Assembly (NCBI GenBank): GCA_038503065.1
Contig: JBCAMK010000003.1
Coordinates: 992,001 to 1,056,000, forward strand
From: Paragyromitra xinjiangensis
Lineage: Eukaryota; Ascomycota; Pezizomycetes; Pezizales; Discinaceae
Direction: 5' to 3'
DNA length: 64,000 bases
In this document: positions 47,654 to 58,896 of the stretch, in pieces
Numbering within the stretch: the first letter of the stretch is position 1
How the letters are laid out: every line of letters starts with the position of its first letter
The notes under the pieces: model-generated
Database searches by the model: none
The model's input: only the letters and a program-made list of their open reading frames with translations
Told to the model about the DNA's origin: nothing
Made by a program: the position numbers and the translations under genes

Positions 47654-50332
47654 ATGACTGATCAACAAAACATAGATCTCTTTTGGAATTGTTTGTTACT
47701 CGCCCAGGAGGAAACCGACGCCGCGACCCAGAGTGCGAATGAATTCACCCCCTTAAATAGTTATGACCTCCAACCGATGAACACTGAACAACTGGCGGAG
47801 CAGCCTTCAGTGAACATTGGAGGGGCTTATTACCCACCAGAGGCTGCTCAGCTAACGGAGCAGCCTTCAGCGAACATGGGAGGATTTTATTACTACCCAG
47901 AGGCTCATCAGCTAACGGAACAACCTTCAGCAAACATCGGGGGGTTTTATTACCCGCCAGAGGCTACTCAACTAATGGAACAATCTTCAGTGAACATCGG
48001 AGGGTTTTATTACCCCACAGAACCTCAGCTAATGGGGCAGCCTTCAGTGAACATTGGAGGGTTTTATAACCCGCTAGAGGTTAATCAGCTAACGGAGCAG
48101 CCTCTAGTGAACATCGGAGGGTTTTATAGCCCGCCAGAGGCTGATCAGCTAATGGAACAACCTTCAGTGAACATTGGAGGGTTTGATTACCCCACAGAGG
48201 CTAATCAGCTAACGGAGCAGCCTTCAGTGAACATTGGAGGGTTTGATTACCCGCTAGAGGCTGCTGAACTCATCCGGGATTTCTCTATAGATAGCTTTCC
48301 CAATTTTCCAAACGAGGATTTCTTTTCGAATGATCAATTTACAGTTCCCATGAATGAAGGTTTGGGTCAAATCACTACCGATTCTATATATCAAGAGGAC
48401 ATAAACCAACAGAGCATGATTACTGCAGGTTCAATCAATTCCACCTCTCTTAGCCCCAAGCCAACCACGGATTATACCTCTTCGTATGGGTTTGATCTTC
48501 AGGCTCCGACGGAAATAATCGAAGATCAGCCCTCAGCTTACCAGAATTTTGATTACAGTCAGCTAGCCGACGAACCTCTCCAAGAAAACTTTGACTTTGA
48601 CGATACAGATCTCTTCGGAGAGGACGAACCGGTCGTTGTTACTAGCCCGGTCGTTGCTACTAGTCCTCATCTGCTCTTGCCGTCCAGACCTATCGCGAGG
48701 CCTCGGCAGAGATCAGCGGCCAGGGAATCTGTTCAAGCAGGAGCTGAAAGGCAACTTACAACCAGCGGGCCTAGTTCTGCGCCCCAAACCCGGGACACGG
48801 CCGCTCCTAAAACCCCAGCCCGAATTGCTTTCACACCGGCGGCCGATGTTTCACCCCTTTCTTGTGCTGGGCAGATCGAGGTCCCCATGAACCATGGATT
48901 GCGGAGGGAACCACATAAGTACACTGTTTATAAGCCACTCCGTCCGTGGGCCAACATCAGATATAACAATCGTGGCTATCTCCATGAAGAGATCACGTTT
49001 ACTTCCTCAAATATCACCCAATTCTTTGAAAGTATGTCCCCTTCAATCATATCACTCTAATCATCGCTAACATATTTCCACCCAGAACACCCCCTTGGCA
49101 ACAAGCTCGTCCTTCGCATCGAAAAACACCCTTACGAAATTAAATTGCGCGAGACCGGCAAGCCGCAATACACCCGTTGCCGTGCCAGAAAATGCGTCCT
49201 GTCCGCCGAAAATCGCTTCGCGGTTGGGGAAATCCGCGTCTCCGTCGATGAGGTCACCGGCCGCTTTGGCCCCGACCAAGTCCAGAACAACTGCCCGTAC
49301 TTTGCAGCCTGGTACATCCACCTTGAGTGTCTCGAGAAACTTATGGATGTCGTACCGCTTGTCCAGGCCGGAATTCTCGCCCCCGATACCCGTGGGGACC
49401 TCCCTCACGAGCCTATAGTAGTCAGGAGGCAGGGTAATCCCACCAACAATAGGATGGCTTTGCTCAGGAAGCAGGTTACCCATTTCACAAGGTGGAAGCA
49501 AATGCACCCTCTAGGCAGTCAGCGCGCTACGGGTCAATATACTCTTAATGCCATGTTGTGGATCTCTGGTCAGCGTCCTGGTCGTGTCAAGACTAGCTAT
49601 CCTGAGGGAGTCACACCAAAAATGATCACAAAATTCCTTAAATCGAATAAGACTACAATGGGGTGGGGTGGACGCCGCATGGCGGGTGGAACCATCGAAG
49701 AAATGGATGAACGTATCGCGGCCGGCAAAGCCCACGAGATTGTCGCACCACGTAACGGACCCACAGGGAAGAGGGGGATGAGGATTGGTCGTTCTAAAAA
49801 TTATTATAAGCGCTGCCTTTCTGAATCTGATCCACCATCTAGCTCGGAACTGGAACCTGCTTCCCCCCTCCACAGACGGAAAAGACGTCGTACTGATACT
49901 ATCGCTAATCTGAGTCGTGCTCGCCGTAATCCCCAGTACTACGATGAACCAGAGGGGAGTTCTGAAAATAAGTCTTCGCCTGATCCGGGACTGACATATT
50001 TCTCTAGTACTACTGCGTTGCCGACGAAAGAGAATTCTACCTCTAATGAACAGGGTCTTTTTCGCGAGATAACTTCAGATGAAGATTTTGCCCCCAATGA
50101 ACAGGATGACTTTCTCCCTGATATGACTCTAGATGAGAATCCTGCCTCTAATGAACAAGATAACACCCTCCACGAGATGACTACAAATGAAACCTCAGCA
50201 AGAATACAGCGTCGCGCGAGCAGGAGGACCAGAAAGCAGGTTGTGACCTACGCTATCTCCTCTGATGATGATGATACGGATAAGGAGAACAGCGATCCCT
50301 GCTCATGGCCGCATAGGGCGAACCTTGACTAA
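47654..50332 (+). CDS. Hypothetical protein with 20-aa repeats and Cys/His module, 874 aa
   Basis: Two exons, 47654-49031 and 49086-50332, with a 54-nt intron (donor GTATGT, branch GCTAAC, acceptor CCCAG), closing at 875 codons. Residues of about 47-205 are eight tandem copies of a 20-residue unit (consensus LTEQPSVNIGGFYYPPEANQ). A long acidic disordered stretch follows. Around residues 491-545 lies a module C491-x4-C496, then GEIRV and H538-x2-C541 in HLECLEKL, matching the module of the divergent neighbour at 44.5 kb. A basic stretch (HRRKRRRTDT) and acidic tail (SSDDDDTDKENSD) suggest a nuclear protein. No named family is recognised; function unknown. Confidence 0.75.
47792..48268 (+). 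repeat. Coding minisatellite, eight 60-bp units
   Basis: Eight consecutive units, seven of 60 bp and one of 57 bp (the fourth, lacking one codon), all in frame. Each begins L-[TAM]-[EG]-Q and holds the core VNIGGF-type peptide. Some neighbouring units are almost identical in DNA, pointing to recent expansion. Confidence 0.95.
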
Positions 50333-51725
50333 CGCGTGATGTGGTATGGATAGGTAAATTGAGTGGGGGGTTTGTTCATTCTTTTGCTAGTTTTGGTTTT
50401 GGTTTTGATTTGTTCTTGGTTTTCGGAAAATATAAAGCACCTGGCCGTTCTCAATAGAAGCTTCAGCATTTTGCTGTTAGTGTGCAGAGTTTCTGTAGCA
50501 CGGCTGGGTATCTAGATTATGTATTTTTGTTATGTATCTTGAATTTTTGTTTATACTTAGGAATGAAAACCCTCCTTTTAATCTTAGTCGACTGTGACCC
50601 AAGTTCTTTAAAGGCTCGAATGTACCTTCCACGACTGTACCATCTTTCAGCCAGATCATCAAAAGGTCCCACGAGTACCGACTCTGAGCTGGATTTCCAT
50701 ATAAGTTTTTGACATGAGATATCACTCGATGAGACTAAGAACCGAGTGACATTACATGATATAGTCTTATCTCTTCGACCCAAACCATAAAACTCGGAAC
50801 CTCCAACTTTAATCGGTCCAAGTCCTGCTAATCCATCGATTCTTCCCCCAGGGATAATTAATTGCCAACCATACATCCCCAGCCTCCCCAGTAGGCTTCA
50901 GCCTAAAACACCCACCGACACCCACGGAAAAAGAAAGAAAAAGACCCATAATACTGATCCCAACCCCTCAAAGCAAATGTTAACACCCCCAACAATTATC
51001 CAACCCACGATAGCCACCTCTTATCATCCATCCTACCCCACCCACCCAGTACCAATCCCCTCCCACTCACGTCGACTGCGCTGCACGTGCTCATAGTACC
51101 GTTCATAATCACTGTTTGATTTCCAGAAACACACGTGGCGTGAGCGACGTTTGGGACAGTAGATGAGGACTGGGGGAGCGAAGGTTGAGAGGTTTGATGG
51201 TCTGTGGAGTAGGATTGCTGGATGGTGGGGTTTGTGTTTGGTGTGGTGGAAGCAGGTGAAGATGCAGAATGCCATGGATGTGTGAGTGGTGGGGTTTGGT
51301 GGGGTGGTGAGGGTAGGTTGGGGGTATGTACGTTTCTTTTGGGTTGCTGGTGGGGATTTACTGGGTATGGTTTTACGGATGATATTCTATCCTAGAGGAA
51401 TGGGATAAGTGTCTAGCTCTACTCTGCCATGTGATCTAGATCTAGAAATAAAGGTTTCGGTACAAAGGACCTTTAGACTAGAAGCAAAACAGTAATCCAA
51501 CCGAGTGAGATTAAGTGATTAGAGAATTGGACACCCTACCCAGCCCAAACCCTGCAGTGAAACCATCACAAGTCTTACCTACATACAAACTCACCCCAGT
51601 CAGCACCTACGGAAATCCGGCCTACTCCGACACTAACCTGAGTGACACAGCACCTCTACAAACCTAAAAAACGCCCAAAACCCCACCCAAAACCCCACCC
51701 CACACCATCAAAAACCACATCCAAA
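50333..51725. other. Intergenic with one small possible gene
   Basis: About 1.4 kb. The left part is the 3' region of the repeat-containing gene. It includes the small minus-strand frame at 51033-51275, listed separately, and nothing else that I recognise. Confidence 0.5.
51033..51275 (-). CDS. Possible small hypothetical protein, 80 aa
   Basis: One open frame starting MAFCIFTCFHHTKHKPHH with a charged, tyrosine-rich end (KSNSDYERYYEHVQRSRREW). The C-terminal part looks protein-like and is reminiscent of small conserved fungal hypothetical proteins, but I have no firm family match. It could equally be chance. Confidence 0.3.
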   Translation of the reverse strand: MAFCIFTCFHHTKHKPHHPAILLHRPSNLSTFAPPVLIYCPKRRSRHVCFWKSNSDYERYYEHVQRSRREWEGIGTGWVG

Positions 51726-52310
51726 ATGACCCCAACCAACCCCAAACTCAGAGTATCCGCCCCATCCCGCGGCACCTCCTCCAAACTCTTCCAAGATGCA
51801 ATGATAGTCCGAACCAAAGTATTCGTGCACGAACAAGGCGTCCCCGCAGAAAATGAACGCGACGACGACGACGAACGTAGCATCCACTGGGTTATCTACG
51901 ATGACGAAACGCCTATTGGAGTGATCCGACTAGTCCCCTCACCGCATGCACCCCACAGCCACGACCACCCGGATTCGCATGTCGAGAATCCGGAGAAAGG
52001 AACGTTCATTAAGCTGGGACGGGTAGCGACATTGAAGGAGTATAGAGGGTTAGGGGTTGGGAGGATGCTGGTTGATGCGACGGTTCGGTATGCGAGTTTG
52101 AATCCTGGGGAGGTGGGACCGAGGGGGAAGGACGGGGTTATGGTGGAGGGAGAGTGGGATGGGAGGTGTTTGGTACATGCGCAGAGTAGTGTTCAGGGAA
52201 TGTGGGGGAAGTGTGGGTTTGTGATTGATCCGGGGATGGGGGAGTGGGATGAGGAGGGGATTATGCATGTGGGGATGTGGAGGGATATTGAGATTTCTGG
52301 GAGGGGGTGA
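51726..52310 (+). CDS. GNAT-family N-acetyltransferase, 194 aa
   Basis: Single exon. I chose the ATG at 51726 (MTPTNPKLRVSAPSRG) because the in-frame extension from 51642 is a low-complexity Lys/Pro stretch. GNAT features: N-terminal VRTKVFVHEQGVPAENE (like ElaA/Eis-type small-molecule acetyltransferases), strand IHWVIYDDETPIGVIRLVP, and the acetyl-CoA motif A LGRVATLKEYRGLGVGRMLV, where RGLGVG forms the pyrophosphate loop. The end (VHAQSSVQGMWGKCGF) is also typical. By family it transfers acetyl from acetyl-CoA to an amine; the substrate is unknown. Codon third positions shift from C-rich to G-rich along the gene. Confidence 0.9.
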   Translation: MTPTNPKLRVSAPSRGTSSKLFQDAMIVRTKVFVHEQGVPAENERDDDDERSIHWVIYDDETPIGVIRLVPSPHAPHSHDHPDSHVENPEKGTFIKLGRVATLKEYRGLGVGRMLVDATVRYASLNPGEVGPRGKDGVMVEGEWDGRCLVHAQSSVQGMWGKCGFVIDPGMGEWDEEGIMHVGMWRDIEISGRG

Positions 52311-52894
52311 GGGTGAATACTAGGCGTGATAGAGATATATCTTGTAATTGCAGCATTGTTATCACATCAACATATCGCCATGCGGGAAATGTTCTCTGGA
52401 CCTGCATGCGGCTCTTTGAGGCTCAATCCCGGGTCCATCCGATCAGATTTCACCACGTTGCCAGGGCAACTTCCGAGTTTGTGACGGAGACAGTCTGCCA
52501 ATACACCCGCCAGAGTCTCTGGACCTCAAGCAGATATTCCTGAATATAATAAACATACAGGAGACAGTCGAGAGGAATTGAAGAAACGCAATCCCTAAAC
52601 TCCTAATTCTAGTTCATGCTCACGTGTGCCAAGAAAACGCGCCCAACTTTGATCCAAATCAGGATAAGCTCGATAACGATAAAACACAACCACCACAGCC
52701 AGTCGCGATTCCTTCCTTCCCTCTCTTCCTTCCCACTCTCCAGGCAACCAGCATCAACACCCCATCGTCAACAACTCTCAGTTATTGACCCAGGGCATTC
52801 TACGCGATTGCTCAATAATTCTATATACCTATCCCACTAATCGACCACAATTCTCCATCCCACCCATTCGCGAAACCCCCAAGAAACCCCCAAA
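52311..52894. other. Intergenic promoter region
   Basis: About 580 bp between two plus-strand genes. The stretch before the next start is CT-rich (52700-52760), common upstream of fungal genes. No specific site is recognised. Confidence 0.45.
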
Positions 52895-55297
52895 ATGACG
52901 ACAACCCCCAAGATGCCACCCCCCATCTTCCCACACTACGCCAACCCCCCTCAAACCCCGGGCTTCCAAGACATCGACCACGGCTTCCAACCATCCTGGG
53001 CTGCAATCCCCCAAGTCTCCATCTTCGACCCTTCAAACACCGTCTCCCGCGACCAAGTGCTGGGAACCGTCAGACGGCCAATCTGGCAAGAAGCCGAAGA
53101 CAGCTTCCAACGCGAAGAAGCAGCAAAACGTATAGCGCTTACGCAAGAACTCCGGCTCCAAGCCGATCTCGATAGATCCCATTATCTAGCACTTAGCTCT
53201 GTCGCGACAGTGTGGAATGTTGTGTCTGGTGTTGCGAGCGCTGTTGGTGCTGGGCTCGGATACGCGGGGAAGGTTTTCTATGCGGTGAATAGTGGCGTTG
53301 GGAGGGCGAGACGGTACGTTGTTACCAGAGGCGCTGACAGGTATGATCCAATTGGAAGAAGGAGGAGGAGGAGGGTTAGGGTTGAGGACGGGAGTGAGGA
53401 TTCGGATTTGGAGACGGATGAGGAGAGTGGGACCCAGAGTATGCTTAGTATGCCGCCTCATATGGTTGGTGCTACACCGTAAGTTGTCTTGGTTTCTTGG
53501 GGGTACGTTTCTTGTGCTGATTTGCGTTTAGGAAGGTTGTACGTCAATCCCGTCGAATGGCCCGCTCGACATATACAGCTCCCTCTATAGACTTTGAACC
53601 CACCAACACCATCCAGCCTATTCGTCGAGGCCCTAAAACACCCGGTGGTAAGAAACTTAGAGTTCGTTTCGAAGGCGACGCATCAACGCCTGGTAGATCC
53701 TCAACAAACGCGCCCAACACCCCGGCATTCGTCTTCAACACACCTAAAGACAAAAAAATGAACATGTCGAAAAAAGACGAGTTCCAAATGAACGTCAACA
53801 AAGAGAAATTCAACACCTGGATGAAAGTACTCCACAGCTCACGTTGGCGCAGAGGCGATGTTAGAGCCGGTTTAACGAAGTTTGAATTACCGACGAAGCT
53901 CATCAACACTTTGTACGAGAAACGTGAAGAGGATCCGGAGCCGTGGGAAGCTCTGGTTGCGTCTCATAGTCATAATGGGTTTCTTACTAGGTCTAGCCTG
54001 GTTATTCCGACGGTCGACGTCACGAAGCATAAGCACCGAGATTGGGAGGCCGAGAGTGAGCTCGACGGAAAAGTTTCGTCAGAGAGCTTAATACAGCAGA
54101 AAGACGGAAAATGCAAAATCTGCCGGGGCTTCAAATGGGCTGGGATCATACTCACCCGGGAGATCTCCGAAGGAGAGGAAGTTCCCTGCCACAGCCAACA
54201 CAAATCCGTCAAGCCCTACACTCCACAAGAACTCCGAGAATTCAACCGAGGTGATCACGACTCTCTTTTCCGCAGATGGTGTCAAGAATCACGCTGGGAC
54301 TGGCTATTCGAAGACCCACCATTGAGCGGCCTCGACAAAGACGGAAACGAATGGGTAATCCCCGGAGACGACCCAAGACTCCGACACGTCACCCGTCTCA
54401 ACGAACTCGGTAAATGTTACGACGCAGACCGTCTCGATCTTTACTTAAACATGAAGAAAGAATTCTCCCGCCAAGACCTGGCCGCAAAACGCTTCATCTC
54501 CGCTATCGAACGAGCCGGAAACCCCACTCTCGCACATCAGCTCAAACAAATGGACATAGAACGTAAACGCCGTCAAGTCGAAGTCAAATTCCTCTGCGTC
54601 CGCCAAGTCAAGGTCGTCATAAAAGGCACCGACTCCACCGTAGCCCACCTAGGCAAACGAACCGCCAGCGCAGCTGACCTCCACCCCGAGAACAACAAAA
54701 AACAACGGACAAAAAACCCCACCCCTAAAACCCGCAGAATCGCCACAATGCGTAACCGCAAGCCTCTTGTCAAAACTCACGGGAACGGAAAACAAACCGC
54801 CTCTATCGTCCCACCGACAATCTTAGAACCCTTGCAAAGGATCCCAGCCCCGTTCGATCCTATCGAGTTGAAGAAGATTAGACTTGCTCCGCCGACTCCA
54901 GATGATGCGTATAAAGCTCCTGAAACAGTCTTCCGGGAGCGGTTCGAGGAGGAGCGGAGGTTTGCGCCTAGGTTTCAGAGAGAGGGGACGTATTCGGCGA
55001 GGGAGGAAGATTTTGCGCCTCCGTCGAAGGAGGAGTTGGAGGCGGAGATCTTTTTTGAGAGTTGTAGGAAGGCTGAGGCGATACGTATCGAGGAGGAGAA
55101 GTTGAGGGCGAAGGAGATTGAAGAGGAGAAGGATAGGGCGAGGGGGAAGTCCGGGGATGGTGAAAGTAGGGCGGCTGGTAAGTTTGGACTCTTCCGTATT
55201 AGGTGGGATTAAAGACTGACTTTTGGTTTCAGTGGGGGGTGGCTTTTTTAGGTTTGGAGAAAAGGGGGCTACGGCTACTACGTCGATGTGGGATTGA
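52895..55297 (+). CDS. Hypothetical nuclear-type protein, 764 aa
   Basis: Three exons: 52895-53478, 53532-55177 and 55233-55297, with GTAAGT donors at both introns (53 and 55 nt) and closure at 765 codons. The N-terminal part has a hydrophobic, Ala/Gly/Val-rich segment at residues 98-131 and a poly-Arg run near 155. The middle contains a Cys/His cluster at about 389-418 (CKIC, then CHSQH), possibly metal-binding. The C-terminus is strongly charged and coiled (EAEIFFESCRKAEAIRIEEE), ending GEKGATATTSMWD. No known family is recognised. The basic patches (NKKQRTKNPTPKTRR) suggest nuclear location. Without the last splice the frame would end at 55212. Confidence 0.7.
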
Positions 55298-55950
55298 GGT
55301 TTAGCTAGTAGGGGTATGGGTTAGCATGGATGGCGTTAAGGGTTGGGAAAAGCGTGGGGTTGATTTGTTTTCTCATGCGAACGTATAGATTGAATAAGAA
55401 TGGAAGTTCAGATATATTTGATTTTAGGGATTAGTGGGTTTGCACATTGCTGCTATTGAAGTTGTGGTTGGGCTATTATTCATTTCTGTGGGCGTACGTG
55501 TGGTGGAGGAATGCAGTTGAGGGGAAAGGTTTATTTTGCTTTCGTTTGGTGGGGGATTGATTAGGCTGCTGTGTGTGTTCTAAGCTTCATTTATAGTCGG
55601 CATCATGGAATACCACTCGACGTTGACACCAAAAGATGTTTTAAAATGTGAAGACTTGAGCAATTGGCTAGAAGGCGAGATGGGAGCTAGCTCGCTCAAA
55701 AGATCAACCATCTTCCTAGGCATAAATCAAGATCGGCTCTCGTAAAAGCAAGTAGGTAGAAAGCAATGCCCAGTGGATAGATATAACTGCGCAGGAGGTT
55801 ATTTACAGATAGGTCAAGTTGAAGCCTATATATATTACAGCAAATGAAAAAAATCCGAGGGTCTAAAAAGAAAAATCAAACAAAACACCAAAACACCCCT
55901 CTCAAACACCTACCAAACCAGACAAAAGGCTACACCCATAAACACCCACC
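55298..55950. other. Convergent intergenic region
   Basis: About 650 bp between two gene ends that face each other. T/G-rich sequence near 55300-55560 is likely 3' untranslated sequence of the left gene. Nothing else seen. Confidence 0.5.
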
Positions 55951-56621
55951 TCACGGGTGTAAGTATGATCCCTGATACCCATCCCACCTCCTTTCATAAT
56001 CAAATCCATCCACCTCAGGCCGTCGACCGTCTCTTTCCGGAATCAATCGGGCATCCTCATAACTGGGACTATGACGCCCCACCACCCATTGAATATCCTC
56101 AGGGTTTGGACTATAGCTCCCCGCCCAATGCACGTTATCAAGACCAGGACTCCGTCTGGCTTCAGCCCAGTGGTCGTTTTCAGGATAAGGCGCAAGCCAA
56201 TGGGTATTTTCCGGATGAGGGATACATTCCACCTCACTGTGCGTATTCTCGGTTGAGATGCTCATTAGACTATGTTTCTTCGGTTCAAAGTCTTCGTGTT
56301 GGTTCTTCTCTCTGCTTCTTCTCCAGAAGTAAATTGCTGTTGCTCCGCCAAGAACTATGGCAAAGCTTCCGATTACGATGCCGACTACTGCGCCGGTGTT
56401 TTTGGATCTTGGAGGAAATGGTTAGTGGAGAGGATTCGGTGGAGGGTGGAGGTGTGGGCTTACAAGACAGGCGTCCTTAAGCTAGTGCCTACCCTTCGGG
56501 GGAATAGTCGGGTATTCGCGAGAGGTAGCGCATTGGAAAGTGAAGCTGTGAGTCCCAAGAGTGTAATAAATACCAGATAGCCTCTGGAAGTAGGAGGGCT
56601 TAAGTGGATTCGGCGTGTCAT
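55951..56621 (-). CDS. Small single-pass membrane protein with HW-repeat tail, 204 aa
   Basis: Two exons, 56464-56621 and 55951-56407, joined by a 56-nt intron (donor GTAAGC, branch CTAAC, acceptor TCCAAG); closes at 205 codons. The N-terminus (MTRRIHLSPP, then GYLVFITLLGLTASLSNA) looks like a signal peptide with a long n-region. The extracellular part is very short. A membrane helix (TGAVVGIVIGSFAIVLGGAT) is followed by WRRSREK, a stop-transfer sequence, and then a long cytoplasmic tail. The tail has four copies of a PENTHW-like motif (PENTHW, PENDHW, LDNVHW, PEDIQW). The layout resembles Mid2/Wsc-like sensor tails without the ectodomain, but I do not recognise a family. The first exon is the least certain part. 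Confidence 0.65.
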
Positions 56622-58896
56622 ATTAGAGTTGAACTGAATCTGTCAGAGTGATTTGATAGCTATTGGGTAGGTTTCGATACTAGATAAACACAACTAACGA
56701 ATTTCTGACGAATGGTAGCTTCTTATAACTCTACAATTTGCCGCATGATAAGATGCCCAGCCGAATGGCGTAGATAACAATGGGGTTGTCTGAATATTGC
56801 GGTTTATCGCTAAAAATAATCCTGGCTATGCCGCACGCTTAGGTATGGCGATTAGTTGACGCTAACTGCATCATGTCCATTTCGAGCACCGTGTTGTTAG
56901 GAAAATTCGTCCCGACTCCAGGTAGTAGAACAGGCGTTAGTATGTGCGAGGGTAAAGGAATAAACCAGTGTAAACCCTACCCCCACAGGCCAGCCTCAAC
57001 GCCAAGGAATATACACTTGTGGGATACCCTAATGAGTCCTATCCTTTTAATTATTTTAATAAACTCACCAGAGTATGTATATGCGCATAATCTTTTCCAT
57101 GATCCAGGATGGGGCGATGCCCTTTGTTTGTTTAAAATAGCTGGGGAGAGGGGAAGAAATCTCAGCCACATTCCAGGGAGCGGCACAGAGGGCACTACAG
57201 TACGATCGCCTATAAGGATATGAAATCGGAATAATCCCCTACCTTTATATAGCAATTACTCTTATATAAAAAGGCCACTACACCCAAAATAACCCTTGTC
57301 GGGGCCGGAATACATACCCTTATAAGGTGAGTATCCCTATAACCCGAACTCTTATAGGGCGATTTTACTGTACTTATGATTTTCCTATGCTGCTTGGAAC
57401 ATAGAATGGAATAACTTCCCCTCCCCCCTACGAATTTGGCAGGGTAAATTTCTCAAGGTGCAGCCGACCACTTTGGTTGTGGGTCACCTGAGCCGTAAAA
57501 ACAAGCATAAATAGCCCCACCTTTACAACATCAAGCGAGGAGTCCACAACTATCAATGAGATCTTTTTACCACGTTTGTTCAGTTGAGTACATTCCGTTC
57601 TATACGAGTGGTCTCTCGTCTAATCAGGATTCTAGCAAGGACTTGGTCTAGGGGCCGAGCGGCGAACTTCCAGCGTCTGCATCTGCCTATGGTAAAGAAA
57701 TAAGACCTAGACACCAAATACTAAGATAAAGGCGTTAGCCAGCAAGACGAGAACGGGGAAAGGAGCCAGCAAGCTAAAGGTGGGCCCAGAGTACGGGGAC
57801 TTTAGAGTATGAGCTCCTCAGACGCATCTCTTTCGATAGATTCTAAAGAACCTCAGGGATTTCAAACCAGCGGGTTTTGAGTCTGGAAATGTTGCATAAA
57901 CACAACATATCAGAAAAATTGACTAATTGGTTAGATCTATTGCTGTGTTTAGACAGGAACTAAAGGACATAAAGACGGAAACTAGGTTCTGAATTAGATG
58001 GGCTATCGAATTCATCCGTGGAAATGTATGTTTTCGAGAAATGGTTTATCCTGTTTCTTTCTGCTGATATAGATGTAGGTTTTTTTTAAAGCTCTATACT
58101 ATGACATGGCAGCTCTTAGAGTTGTAAATAAGGGGACTTATTACAAGAGTGGCCGTGATGGCGGAAGCTCGGGCCATGCGATCTCTTTTCAATGATCAAG
58201 GAGACTAGAATCTGCCATCGATAAATGCACATTTAACAGAGGTCTCCCCAAGACCGACATAGCTGGGGATTCTGGATGTGGTCCTGCGTTGGTAGTTTCC
58301 AAGGATAGAACCTGCGCGAAGCAAGCAAAAGATGGCAGCGGTGAAACCTTGATATATTCAAGGGTAGCTTGAGCTTCATTATGAGACGAAGACGGTGGCT
58401 TGCGCTTTATGCGCCTCCGTCCTCTTGTACTGATGGTGAGATTATAGTCCACCTATGCAGCTGTTGATGTCATGTTTAACTCATCATAGGCTCTGCTCCG
58501 TTAAGTCGACACCTAAAACTACAGAATGTGTTTCCTTATCATTCTTCAGCAGCCCATATTCGAAATGTTCAGATATTTCTCGCCTTCGCAGCTGTTGCAC
58601 TGCTGGCAGGATGGAGACTATAAGAAACCCTAGTACTAGAGCGAGCCGTCCCGTCGTATCCGCATTCTAGCTAGTGGTTGTGTTGTGAAAACGCCTGAAT
58701 TCTGACCTTGTGACCTCAAACGGACTGATTTCGTCATCACACGAGGAAGTTTTTATACAGTGCTTCTACGGGGGCTCTACAGGGTAATGCAATAGGAAAC
58801 TGCAGGGCAGTGATGTGGGAGGAGGTTCGCCTACGAGATTCTACTAACAACATATAAAATACGTTAATTCAATTTAAAAAATAAGTAAACAAAGGC
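56622..58896. other. Long intergenic stretch with a MITE
   Basis: About 2.3 kb. Contains the MITE at 57198-57370. A minus-strand frame at 58189-58452 (87 codons) shows no family match and is not called. Confidence 0.5.
57198..57370. mobile_element. Pogo/Fot1-like MITE, 173 bp, TA duplication
   Basis: The left end reads CAGTACGATCGCCTATAAGG; the right end, reverse complemented, reads CAGTAAAATCGCCCTATAAG. These are imperfect inverted repeats of about 20 bp that start CAGTA, as in pogo/Fot1-type elements. TA lies directly outside each end (57196-57197 and 57371-57372). No transposase is inside. Confidence 0.8.

Noticed and set aside
58189..58452. 87-codon minus-strand frame
   Set aside because: No family character and no clear promoter or splicing context.
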